NCBI GenBank assembly: GCA_029962745.1
Contig: CM057162.1
Location: forward strand, 13,107,139-13,171,138
Source of the DNA: Echinometra lucunter
Lineage: Eukaryota > Echinodermata > Echinoidea > Camarodonta > Echinometridae
Direction of reading: 5' to 3'
DNA: 64,000 nt
Shown: piece by piece, positions 25,496-36,556 of the stretch
Layout of the letters: each line of letters begins with the position of its first letter
Position numbering within the stretch: the stretch's first letter is position 1
Made by a program: the position numbers and the translations under genes
Notes under the pieces: model-generated
Databases searched by the model: none
Told to the model about the DNA's origin: nothing
Seen by the model: the letters and a program-made list of their open reading frames with translations, nothing else

Positions 25496-27387
25496 TTAAA
25501 GCAATGTGCAAAAGCGGCCATGATATACTGTAGCAGTTCATGTGTTTCATTTTTCAGATAGTGAACTATTAAAGTACAATGTGTACATGCAGCTAATTAA
25601 TGTTTTTTTTTTTTTTTTTAAATTTCTGGCTGGGGAAAAAAAAAGAGGAAGGAGAGGCATGAAAATGAGTGGAGGTAGGATAGGCATGCATAACATTTAC
25701 AACACTGAATATCTATTAAAACTCACTGAACAAACAGTACATTATGCACATTAAATCAAAGAGGTTTTTTTTCAATATCATATTCAGCATGCATTAAATC
25801 AGAGAACTTCACTTTCAAGCAATGACAGTAGGCAAACTAACTGAGATTCACAAACTCGGATGCATTACATTCTGATTACATGCACAGTTATGTATGTATC
25901 ATATAATGAAAACATGGTTTATTTGTTGACATTAAAAATGATTTTATTGTAATTTGCGTCAATTGTAAAGACAGAACCTTGGATAACTGCAGTGTCCAGC
26001 TTTTGAAAGTGAAATGCATGTCGCGGGTCATATTCCGCAAAGGACAGTCGTTTGTAATGCTGTACACTCTGCAAATATTGATCTAACTCCCCCCCCGTCC
26101 ACTGAGTTTGTGCAGCAGAACATCTAATGTACACGTACATGATGTCCAAAGTCAATGCACTTCTATACTAACAACAGTCCATATGCTTTCACAGGTCAAG
26201 TACAGTGTATATCCAGCATCTAGAAAACCAAAAGGTTTAAAGAGTGCTACAAACCACAACTTCTTTGAATAGTTCACTTATTTTTCCTGTTTGTTTGGGG
26301 TTTTTTTTTTTGTGACAAAACTGCTTCCATACATATAATCCCATTGCTACCGTTTGTAATGTACAAATACATGTATCATGCTGTGCATCAAAGCACTAGA
26401 GGTGATTATAGTAGTAAGCAGCGAAAAAAATACACGGGGGCTGAGAGAGATTACGCTCCCGTGAGCTACATTTATCTCATAGCTCTAGTCATTAGTGTTA
26501 CCAGAGCAAAAATTTTGGAATATGTATAGAAAAATCGCTCTCGCAGGCCTCTCTAAGTGTGGACTAAACTACAATAATGATAGAGATATGTACTGAAAAA
26601 GTAGCTCTGGTAAAACAGAAAATAGCTCTCCTGAAAAAAAATAATTTTGAGAGCGATTTATTTCACGATTTTGTTAAATACCAAAAAAGAGCTCTCACAA
26701 AAAAACAAAAAAAAACAAAAAAAAACTTTTTGGCTGGTAGTACGTGTAAGTGAATACATTTTTTTTAATGCTGCCTGTCAAATTTGGTCAGAAACTTGTA
26801 CCCTAGTATAGTGATAATCTACATTCACTCCTCCTGAATATTTGTTCACTGACTGTACATTGGATATCAAAATCTTAAGGGCAATACCCCTAATCCGAAG
26901 GCTTTACTTGCAATAAATGTATGTTCATAACACAACATGTAAACTATTAGAGTCCGGGTCAAAGGTTATAAGAACACAAGGATGGAATTTGATAGCTTTT
27001 TTTTCTCATGACAGAAAAATATTGCGTATCATCATTTATATAAATACTTTACATTGCAGGACAATACCATAGCGAACAACAGATTGATGATGATTCCGGT
27101 GCCAAGGTAATAATGTTTTATTTTGTTTTTAATCATTTTCTGCTGCTACTCATTTAATTTTGGTTGGAAACTTAAACCCTTTTTATAGTCTTGTCACAGA
27201 TTCCAGATGTACCCTGCATAATACATTGTTTAGCCCAGCTCAAGAGAAAAAAAAATGCGCGAAAGGAGCTTGCTCTGGTATTAAGATTAGGAAATGTACC
27301 TGTCAAAACATTTTGCATGGAAGTGGACATTGTCCTGAAAGGGAAAGGCATCATTGTGAAATTTCCTCCTTAGTGCATGTACATGTA
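25496..27387. other. Intron 1 segment without recognised features
   Basis: No coding signal recognised. A degenerate palindromic zone with GAGAGC/GCTCTC words occupies about 26430-26700. Poly-T and A-rich runs are scattered. Confidence 0.5.
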
Positions 27388-27772
27388 GGTGCTTTTACAC
27401 CAACCCGATCAGGAAAAATTTTCTGATTGCGTACATTCTTCCCCGATCAGACAATACCTGGTAGCTTGCCAGTGTGAATTGAAATTACTCATAACATCCT
27501 CAAAGAAAAATACCCGTAGTTTAGTAGGTACTTTCTCAAATTACGCGTACTTCTCTCCAAGGTTGCAGGGATATCTGCAATGTGAAAGCAAATTACGAGA
27601 ACTTCTATCCCATCGAACCGTTCTGCTCATGCTCATAACTACAAGAACTGTCCCGTAGAGGTCTGGTTGGTGGAGGTGCGAATGTACAAAATAATTACCG
27701 GGTATTCTGGGGCCTGAAAAGGTTCTCGTAATTTACGGGTATTTTTCCCGATCGGGTAAGTGTGAAAGCATC
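27388..27772. mobile_element. Candidate MITE with long imperfect TIRs (385 bp)
   Basis: The left arm GGTGCTTTTACACCAACCCG pairs with the right arm CGGGTAAGTGTGAAAGCATC. The pairing extends inward through GATC-GGAAAAAT. The ends resemble those of 47180-47547 (GGTGCTTTCACAC), suggesting related families. Confidence 0.7.
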
Positions 27773-28007
27773 TTTTAATAGTGAAAGTCTTCCCCCTTCA
27801 AGATTTGGGGAAAGGGTATTGTTCACCTGTCTTTCCGGTGAAGATAAGCAGACTAAATGTACATGCAACACATGTAAGGTATTTCATAAATTTGCTTAGC
27901 ATTCATTCGAATATTCCCAAGACAAGTCATTAATAATCACAGCAGGTCATGCTATATTAGAAGCAACTATGACTATACTCCACAGACAGCATATAATAAT
28001 AATAATA

Positions 28008-28052
28008 CATAGGATTTATATAGCGTCTTTTCCATTTGGATTAAATGCTCAA
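28008..28052. repeat. Fragment of the 'ATATAGCG' interspersed repeat
   Basis: The TTTATATAGCG-CTTTTCCA...CTCAAGGCGCTTT pattern resembles the start of the repeat at 46675-47700 (TTGTATAGCGCATAATA). Confidence 0.5.
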
Positions 28053-28059
28053 GGCGCTT

Positions 28060-28520
28060 TAAAAAAAAAAAAAAAATATGATGGATTGAAAGAGAGAAAG
28101 AGGGGGGGGGGGAGAAGGAATGAAGAAAGAAGGTAGAAGAGAAAGAAAGAAGGTAACAGAGAAAGCAAAACAGAAGATCAAAGGTGACAAAGAGCAGCAG
28201 AGAGAGAGAGAGAGAGAGAGAAGCAAGATTGCGAGTGTATTGGAGAAAGAGAGAAGAAATAGAGTATGAGAGAATGGGAGAAACTGAGAGATTATTTACA
28301 GGAAAGGAAAGAGAGAAGGAATAAAGAGATATGAAGGATGAGAAGAAGAAAGAAAGAATACGAGACAAGATGAGAATGAGATGGAAGAGAAAGAGGAAAG
28401 AAGAAGGGAGAGGGTGGAGAAAGATAGGGTGAGCTGCAGAAAGGATAGAGGAGGAGGAGGAGGAGGAGGAGGAGGAAGAGGAGGAGGGGATGATGCAGAA
28501 GACGTGTGACATGACAAAGA
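28060..28520. repeat. Long purine-rich (GA) tract
   Basis: About 460 bp is almost entirely A and G on the plus strand, made of GAAAGA, GAGAGA and GGAGGA words, with (GA)n at 28200-28220 and (GGA)n at about 28450-28490. The 320-codon minus-strand open frame (Ser/Leu/Phe rich) across it arises from the absence of stops in the pyrimidine strand and is not a gene. Confidence 0.93.
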
Positions 28521-29275
28521 AGATCAAACATGGTGAAACAGAGCAGTATTCAGCAAAGTACCCAACTGAAAAATGCACATGTACAGTAGTAATGTTATGA
28601 AGCATTTGTTTTGCTTTCTTCAACATTAAGCATATGATCCACACTGGAAGGAGATGAGAAGTTTTCATCCAATATAAGGCAATGAGAGCAAGTCTACAAA
28701 CTGCGCTGATGCAATGGAGAGCAAGAAGAGATTGCCATATGACATAATGATGACAGTACAAAGGTACATTCACAGAGTTTAGTACATCAAACGCCAAACA
28801 AAAGATGCCATGCAAGCTTTCAAGGTTAATAAGTGCCAAAAACACACACAAAAAGGGTTGGAAGGAGAGGGTTTTACGAACCGTGTTGGGAACGTCGTTG
28901 GTGGGATACATGCATGGCTGCCATTGCAGTAACATTAATTAGTGGGCGGGGCAGGGGTGTGGTGTGGGTGTATGCCTCCACTCAGCCAATCAGCCACCTC
29001 CAAATCATAAATCCAATCGGCACTGACAAACCAGCTTGGTGGCAAAAATCAAAGTCTACTTGTCTTGCCTTGTAGCAAGCTTGCTTGCGATATTTAGCTG
29101 ATTTAGTAGTTATAGTTTCTTTTCTTCTTTTTTTTGGCTGCTATTTGACCCCCTTTTTTTCACAAGTTTATATGGAACCCAGCCACCAATAGCGAGCTTC
29201 TCATGTCAAACGTCATGAACCTGCATTGGAACAATAAAAAATCAATGGGTTTGCATATACATTTATACATTACTA

Positions 29276-29372
29276 GGGAAAGAGGGAGAAAGGGAGGGAA
29301 GGAGGGAAGGAGGGAGGAAGAAAGAGAGATAGAGAGAAAGAGAGGGAGGGAAGGAAGAGAAAGAAAGCACGT
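29276..29372. repeat. GA-rich low-complexity tract
   Basis: GGGA/GAAG/GAGA repeats. No other signal. Confidence 0.9.
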
Positions 29373-30949
29373 CAGGAGGAAGGTTCTTTTAAGTAAAGCA
29401 GAAAAAATTGTAATAAAGATTTCACAGTAGAATACATGTACATGTAAATGCAGTTCTTTAAGCTGAAAAGAAATTCATAGACATACATACATGTACATTG
29501 TATGTACAGTAATATAATATTTTTTTCTATTTAATACAAAGCACTAAGATGGGTACAGCCGATGAGTGTCAACATCATTACATGTAACTTGTTGGCTTCA
29601 GGAACTGGTTGGCCTAAGTTGTGTTAAGTCTATGGGAATACAAGTATAAGAATTCAGCTGAAAACTTTTTCCATTAAGATTTTTGTGATGGCCAGTTCCA
29701 TGCACCTTACACATGTAAGTGACAAAATAAGCTCATAATTAAGCCTCCATCTTTAATACTTGGCCATGGCTCCTTTAAAACAGGAACCAAGTATGCGCTG
29801 TGGCCCAAATATCACCTCAGGATCCCTCAAATTTGCAATTTACTCACAGCACCCCCCCCCCCCCCCCCCCCGCCCTCCCCTTTCGATAAATCTGTGGGGC
29901 TGACCAGGGTCCTGACCAGTGCGCTGTACTGCTCGGTGCAGACTATTTTAATGTGGAACAAAAGTGGAAGAATTATTGAAAAGGGTATTCTAATCCAAAA
30001 CTGCCTGTGAAAATGGTAGTATGTGATCCTGCAGTAACTCTCATTATCATATAATTACTTTCAGGGAACTGTCATACAATTAGGTATACTAAGTAATATA
30101 CAGTGTACTTGTAAAAAAAAAAATAAATAAATAAATAAAATTCAAAAAGATAAGCATACTATATTTCAGTAATACATGCAGTGCACTATATCTTTATTCC
30201 TTGCAAAGACTGTTGTAGCTTAACAGACACTATGCTTGGGACAACGACGTTCTGGGTCACATACGGCATGTGATAGTTAGCATAGCCCTAGGCGATGAAT
30301 TTCATTACATGTAATAAATTGAAGTAATTATGCGTTTGTTTCACGTCATCACCCAGCACTGCAGGCACCAAACCGAGAAGGAAGGAGCGCTTTATAGTGG
30401 CACCATCGTTGGTCGGGCTCAGCTTGAAAAATATTGCCCAACATACCTGGATGCATCATTGTGCATACATGTGTCGCTAAAGCACAATGCATGCATCTTG
30501 TACAAGGTCAAATGAACAGGATAGAGAAGAAGTATTCCTGAGAATATAAGGTCAGGTGACTTGGGGTTCTATACTGAACAAAACTACATGTATATTGCAG
30601 GCATAAAATCTTGTTAGTTGAAACATGGAACAGGGAATGTCTGAACTGCAAGACTAGAATTGACCATCTAGTCGTTTGACACAGCCAGAGATGGACAAAA
30701 TAAGGCTCGACTCAAGGCTTATGGAAGTGTGTTGAAATGTCAAAATAGAGCCTTTGTTTTGTATGCAGATTAGATAGAACCTGAACAAAAAACAACAACA
30801 CAAACATGCTTATTACAAAAATGAGCTTGGATGAATATCAAAATTGAACTGGTTGGAGAGGTCAATATGTTACAGGGAATGGATGTTTTACAATTTATAT
30901 CACAAAATAAACATGCTTGTACCTACATGTACATGTATACAAACTTTAA
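29373..30949. other. Intron 1 segment without recognised features
   Basis: Includes a C-run of about 22 (29851-29872) and TAAA repeats near 30120-30140. No coding signal. Confidence 0.55.
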
Positions 30950-31357
30950 CCCATTCGTGACAGAGGTCCACATTTTGCGGTTTGGCCTAATATCTTTTGA
31001 TGCAAAGCCCTAAAAATCATACCAAATACATGAGCAGAAAGAGCAAAACATTCTACACAAACTGTGCCCATTTTGGTTGCGTCAATATTCGTTGATTGAT
31101 GCTGAAAATTTTTAAAAGGAAAATAAGCATTAAAATCCTTAAATTTACAATGTGATAGAGGGTTTAAAATCACTGTTTTCCCCTGCAAATTGGCAACTTT
31201 TTGACTTCTCATCATAATTTCTGTCAATTTATATTCATTTCAGATACATGACGTTTTACAAGAAAAATGTAGCAATAAAATAAAAAAGTTGGTGTTGCCA
31301 ATTTGAAGAATAAAAGCTGATCAAATTAGGCTTTAAATAATTCCTGTCACGAATGGG
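30950..31357. mobile_element. TTAA-type MITE (408 bp), ends CCCATTCGTGACAG
   Basis: The left end CCCATTCGTGACAG and right end CTGTCACGAATGGG are perfect inverted repeats, flanked by TTAA at 30946-30949 and 31358-31361. The element is related to 24641-25056. Confidence 0.9.
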
Positions 31358-31361
31358 TTAA

Positions 31362-32911
31362 AGGAGAAGTCCAGACGATTTCATTAAAATTACACTATAA
31401 AGCTTAAAATTCAAGCTAACAGATAATGCTCGTTTCATTTGTCAATGTGAGTTTTGTGATTTCTAAATACCGATTAAGTGTTGGTTTTTTTACTCCGAAT
31501 AATTGAATTTCCCACCAAAACCCAAATATGGTCATTGGTCGTGTGACATAGGAGATGCATTTGCACTGCGCATGCACACACATTCTCTGTACGTCCTATA
31601 TGCAAAATGCCGGTATGTCAAGCGTTTGGGTGTACAAATCACACCAGTTCTGTTCCAAAGAGAAGTTTTTTTGCAATCCCGAATCCCCTGACGGACAGGG
31701 AGAGGTGTGCCCGATGGATTAATAACATTGGAACGGACAAATTCGAATTCAAAACTTATAAATATTCGAAGTAAAGGAAAGTGCGCGAAGACCACTTCGA
31801 GCCAGAATGTTTTCAAGTGCCGGTGGATAGGGTCTATGCGTGTGAAAGTGATGGGCTACGAGCCCACGAGAAATTGTAAGGTTTTCCCGTCGATCGCACA
31901 TTGATATGGTCAGATTTAATGGTCTTTACGATTTCTGAGGCTAACAAGTAGGCACAAGAAGCATATGAAATCAGAAATGATATGGCTGTACATCTACTAA
32001 AATTTTAAAAAAACGAAGCTACGGCACGCGTATGATATGTGACTGAGAACAAAACAAACAAATATGTACACCTGTACCTCTACTACTGCAGTGGATCGTA
32101 CAGCTCGCGCTATACATGTACTGTATGCATACACGTACACGCATTATCGCTCGCATCATCATGCATCGCCTGTGTGTGCGGTGCATCTGCTACGTCACTG
32201 GGCCAGGCTGCGAACTGTATTGTGGATGAAAATGGGCTCGTACTAGAACTTCTGTTTATACATGTACAAGTTAATTGTTGATTATTCGGTAATCCTAGGG
32301 TATGCTGCGTAAAGTAAGACATATTCTAGCAGCTGAATTTTTTTCTCTTCGTGATCCATGCTTACAGCAATCGCCTAGACTTCTCGTTCTGATGCCATTC
32401 AATAGGTTACTATTCAACATTTTATATTTCTAATGCATTTCAAATTCTGTAAAGTCACTGAATCAGAGAAATTACATGTCAAATACAAGTCTTTCCTCAA
32501 AATCCCGTACAGCATATCGATTCATATTTCAAGTTTTGTGTGCATAGAACTCGATGCTGAAACATCTTAAATGTTGGCATACTTTACTTGACACTAATAG
32601 AAGTGAGATACTAGGGCACAAAAAAATTTGGCAAAGGCCCCCTCCCCCCCCCCCCAATTTAATGTACATACATGTATATCGTACTAACATCTGTTCTGAT
32701 CCCAACTTGAAATCCGAACTCCTATCAAATAAGTTTTTGTGGAGCCCTGTAACCAAACAAGGGTTCCTCCAATCAAATGTTCCTCCCCCATCAATGATAT
32801 TGTACATGTACATGTAAATGTTGTGATGACCAGTCTCTCAGTGTTTGGGCAAGTATTAGAATTGGGCAAGTGTTGGATGTGGGCAAGTATAAAGGGATAT
32901 GAAGTAGACCT
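31362..32911. other. Intron 1 segment without recognised features
   Basis: A new repeat-like start (AGGAGAAGTCCAGAC, directly after the TTAA at 31358-31361) has no visible partner end. The 60-95 codon frames on both strands are unsupported. Confidence 0.5.
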
Positions 32912-33051
32912 GGGCTACGTTTCACGAAACCGTCATAAGTCTAAGTTCATTCATGGACATCCCATTGAAACGCGTGTTAATTCTACAACACGCGTTTCAA
33001 TGGGATGTCCAAGAAGTTCGACTTATGGCGGCGTTTCGCGAAACGCCGCCC
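32912..33051. mobile_element. Foldback MITE with perfect 24-bp inner palindrome
   Basis: The outer arms GGGCTACGTTTCACGAAAC and GTTTCGCGAAACGCCGCCC enclose ATAAGTC/GACTTAT. Inside lies GGACATCCCATTGAAACGCG...CGCGTTTCAATGGGATGTCC (32955-33010), a perfect 24-bp inverted repeat with an 8-bp spacer. A related copy lies at 42027-42148. Confidence 0.85.
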
Positions 33052-33531
33052 TGCATCTACATACATGTATACCTGCTTGTACCTGCCTATTTGGTGTGTT
33101 CAGTGCAAATGATTCTGTGATAACCCGCATTCGTGTATACATTCGTTCACTGGCTGAAAATTGGCCATGGCAGATATTACGGGTAATACCCCCTTGTCCC
33201 TGCCTACATGCTTTGTGATATGTCCAGTGCACAATGTACTATGTAAACTATCAATCAATTTGATTACCCATGACTCATACTTGCAGTCAATAATACATGT
33301 AGTAGTTGTAGTAATTATGCCTGCTTGGCCAGTACATCTACCAGTACATCCACTTGCAAGTGGACATAAAATGTAACATTCAAGGATAAATACATGTACA
33401 GAGTACATTGTGCAAGTTTTATTGCAAGGACCTAGAAGTGCCTGTCACCTCATTCTTGCAAAAAACATTCCACCCCCTCCTCCACAATTTTTCAAGTATA
33501 ACTTTTTTATTTTAACAAATCGGGCTACCGT

Positions 33532-33689
33532 TTCATGAAAGTTGTCAGCACTGACAAGTCGTCATTCTCTGATAATTACCATAGTAACAGTCAGTGACCA
33601 GTGCTTCTCTGAAATCAAAACCTAGAATTTTACTGAAGCCGTCAGGGGATGACAACTTGTCAGTCGACAACTTTCATGCAACGGTGCCC
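33532..33689. mobile_element. Hairpin MITE, sister of 49253-49423
   Basis: The left arm GGGCTACCGTTTCATGAAAG and right arm CTTTCATGCAACGGTGCCC pair. Inner TGTCAG and CTGACA motifs and a core AATTACCATAGTAACAGTCA are shared with 49253-49423. Confidence 0.85.
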
Positions 33690-34352
33690 AGATTTCTCCA
33701 TCCCTTGCAAAGGAAAATCACCCCCCCCCCGGCTCCCCAGTCCTCCTCCCCCTTCCTGCTCCCTACATCACAAAAATATAACATAATGCTCAGTTCCTAC
33801 ACTCCATACTCGAATGAAGTCACATTACAAGTGATTCATGTACATGTAGGACTTGTATTTCACATACGACATTGCAGCATGACCTTTTCCAGTAAATTAG
33901 GTCAGTGCTCTCAAAAGGAAACACTATTCCAATACAAAATTGACTTTCTTGTTCTCATGCAGCTGCAAAGCTCTTCATTTTGTGTTTCCTATTTTCCTTC
34001 GACGAATCTGAGAAACTTGGGATCGAGTTCAATGAAAAATTAATTTTTGCAAGAATTCATTATGAATACATATATGCATGTACATGTATTACTATCCTCT
34101 TTCCAATGGGTTACCAAATAGTCAAAACTGTCGTGGGGATACAGAGGTAAAGGAAGAAATCTCTGCAGGTGCACTCAATTTTTAAGTCATTTCCAATTAC
34201 ATCATGTCATTGATTCATAAATAAATATAAGAGAAAAAAAATACATGGATCAACATGTACAAAGCCATAGGTTTCAGAGCCATTTTGCTGCATGTTAAGC
34301 TATGTGTCAATGTACTCATAGTAAATTCAAAGGCCATTCATAAGAGGTTTAA

Positions 34353-34761
34353 CCCATAGACGTACAGTGTCTCCTTTAGGAGATGCTTTGGCAGTATCTG
34401 TTGGGCCAGAATGCTGGGCAAGACACATTATACATGAGTACAAAGAGAAAAATTTGCTGAAAATTTTGAGTCCATTTTCAATGCAGTATTATGCTGCATT
34501 TTTGAATTAGAGTAGTTTAAATGTAACTAATGATTAAAGTCTTTAAATTGGCAACGCAGTGAATATTATATAATCCCTATTTCTGCGTTCAAATTGGCAG
34601 TTTCCGCTTAAATTTTGCAATCACAATTCATTTTGGTTCATGTTATATCTATTTTATTTTTTTCAAACTATGTAAGAGTAGAAGAAAAATAATAGTTGTT
34701 GCCAATTTGAGGATTGAAGATGATTAATTTAGACCTCTCTAAAGCTCTGTACTTCTGTGGG
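34353..34761. mobile_element. TTAA-type MITE (409 bp), ends CCCATAGACGTACAG
   Basis: The left end CCCATAGACGTACAG and right end CTGTACTTCTGTGGG are imperfect inverted repeats between TTAA at 34349-34352 and 34762-34765. Length and interior resemble 30950-31357 (TTTAATTAGG/TTGCCAATTTGA words), so it is probably a divergent member. Confidence 0.8.
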
Positions 34762-34918
34762 TTAAACCACTGGGTGGTTTACGGGCATTCAGATATGAGG
34801 CAAAGTTGATTTTAATAGGTTTGACAGATTTTAACAGGTTTCCGACTACATGTCTATTACGCGACTGTTAATACATGTACATGTACCCTAATGTGTCCCA
34901 CAACCTTGCATTAAATTG

Positions 34919-35531
34919 TCCGTTTTCACGAAGTAACGGATACGAGGAAAGTCACAAATTTATAGACTTTCGTGAGTTTTTTGCATTTTTGGACAGCTTT
35001 CACTAATTAATATCTTGAACCTCGCAGAGTTTCAGACCGTAATAATAACTAATCACGTAACTATGGCAATGACGTTAACAAGAAAATACCTTGTAAAAGA
35101 ATTTTCTGTTTCCACAAAGTGATGGCTTTCAGCTGTCCTGTATGTTTTATGTGTGCGGCTGAGTTCCATCACTTTGTGAAAACAATAAAAGAGTGCGTCT
35201 TCAACTTGAATACGTGATCGCGTGCTCATCAAGTCCCATTTGTTTAACACTCATTCGGCTGAGATCCATCACTTTGTGAAAACAAAATCGTTTATGTTTT
35301 CATGAAATGACAGCAATGTTTACACCTTGTTTTCTTCTAAAATATAAAAGGAATAGGCAAATGATTACTAATGAATATTGTCCAAAATGCGCCCTATACG
35401 AGGATATTAAATTTATTCACCATTCATACGTTAAAGAGGTTGAGACCGAGGTCTGAAACTTTGAAAGCGAGTTACTCAAAACTAACTTTTTTAAGTTGCG
35501 CGCTCATCCGTCACTTTGTGAAAACAAGGAC
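34919..35531. repeat. Large imperfect palindrome with repeated CACTTTGTGAAAACA words
   Basis: The ends CCGTTTTCACGAAGTAACGG and CCGTCACTTTGTGAAAACA are inverted, as are AGAGTTTCAGACC (35026) and GGTCTGAAACTTT (35451). In between, CATCACTTTGTGAAAACA occurs at about 35168 and 35266 and inverted at 35108. It looks like a nested or multi-copy TIR element. Confidence 0.7.
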
Positions 35532-35837
35532 GAAATGAGCATCTACAGGTGTACATCATATACACTCTAGATACATGTACACTGGTACAGAAACATAGTA
35601 GGCCTACACTGTCCATGTAATCTAGCTGAACTTGGGGTTCAGATAAAAAGTGTACCTTATTAGGGTTACACCTGTATGTACATTGTACAGCTTTGGTAGT
35701 CCCTATCAAATAGCTATTTGTCAGATGTCTTTGCTCTTTGCTGCACATTAACAAGATACCAGGAAAAACTAATGGGTGAAGTTTTACCTACTCAACTTGA
35801 ATATTAAACCAATGGAAGGCAAAAAGTATAATTTCTG

Positions 35838-35991
35838 GGGCCCCGCTTTATAAAACTTGTTATCAGTAACAACTGCCATATTTCTATGACGAATTTGCTC
35901 TCAACCAATCAGATGCAAGGATTTCAGCACATGTAGCTTGTAATAGTTATGGCAACTTATTATTGATATCAAGTTTTGTTAAACAGGGCCC
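35838..35991. mobile_element. Hairpin MITE, 'GTTTCATnAA' family
   Basis: The ends GGGCCCCGCTTTATAAAAC and AAGTTTTGTTAAACAGGGCCC pair imperfectly. The core CTCAACCAATCAGATGCAAG is shared with 14739-14874, 56642-56788 and 57307-57444. Confidence 0.85.
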
Positions 35992-36201
35992 TGATCTCTG
36001 CTCAGCGACATTAACTCTGACAGCATCGATGTGCATTGAGTGTCAGCACACAAGTGAAACCAATGCTAGTTCTGTTCATGTGACAAGCATAACAAAGCCC
36101 CTTGACTATTTTGGAGGGAGCAGTCGGGGTGCAGTTGGGGTGCATGGGTCCTTAGTGAACGGCAGCTTGTGCAGCCTTTCCTTTCAGAAACATCATTTCC
36201 A

Positions 36202-36344
36202 CAGGGATGCCAGTTGGAATTGATCAGAGGGCCTGAAAATCACCTAGAATAAAACATTTTGTACACAAATATGCCCAAACCATGGCCTGAAAATAAATTG
36301 CCAGGGCCTGAATTCAGGCTTTGGCCGGAAAACTGGTATCCCTG
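36202..36344. mobile_element. Short TIR element, ends CAGGGATGCCAGTT (143 bp)
   Basis: CAGGGATGCCAGTT at the left pairs with AACTGGTATCCCTG at the right. The flanks TTTCCA and TTTACA could be an imperfect 6-bp duplication. Its left part (TGATCAGAGGGCCTGAA) recurs at 59470-59510. The CAG ends fit hAT-type MITEs. Confidence 0.7.
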
Positions 36345-36353
36345 TTTACACCA

Positions 36354-36556
36354 GGGCCGGTATTCTGAAAATTGTGTTTTCTTTTGTCTTTAATTATCTT
36401 CACTGTGTTAATTGTCATAACAAATCTAAAAGGCGTACTTATGGTTGGTTTAAACTGCGCAAATGACCAGCGCACAAGACAAAAGTGCGCTATGTGAGCC
36501 AATGGCATACGCTACTTCTGATTGCAAAGATAATACGATTTTCAGAATACCGGCCC
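36354..36556. mobile_element. MITE with perfect 19-bp TIRs (203 bp)
   Basis: GGGCCGGTATTCTGAAAAT at the left and ATTTTCAGAATACCGGCCC at the right are exact inverted repeats. The terminal GGCC-GTATTC style is shared with 56833-57279. Confidence 0.88.

Noticed and set aside
27973..28935. 320-codon minus-strand open frame
   Set aside because: Its length comes from the purine tract at 28060-28520, whose complement has few stop codons. Composition is low-complexity Ser/Leu/Phe with no family, start context or splice support.
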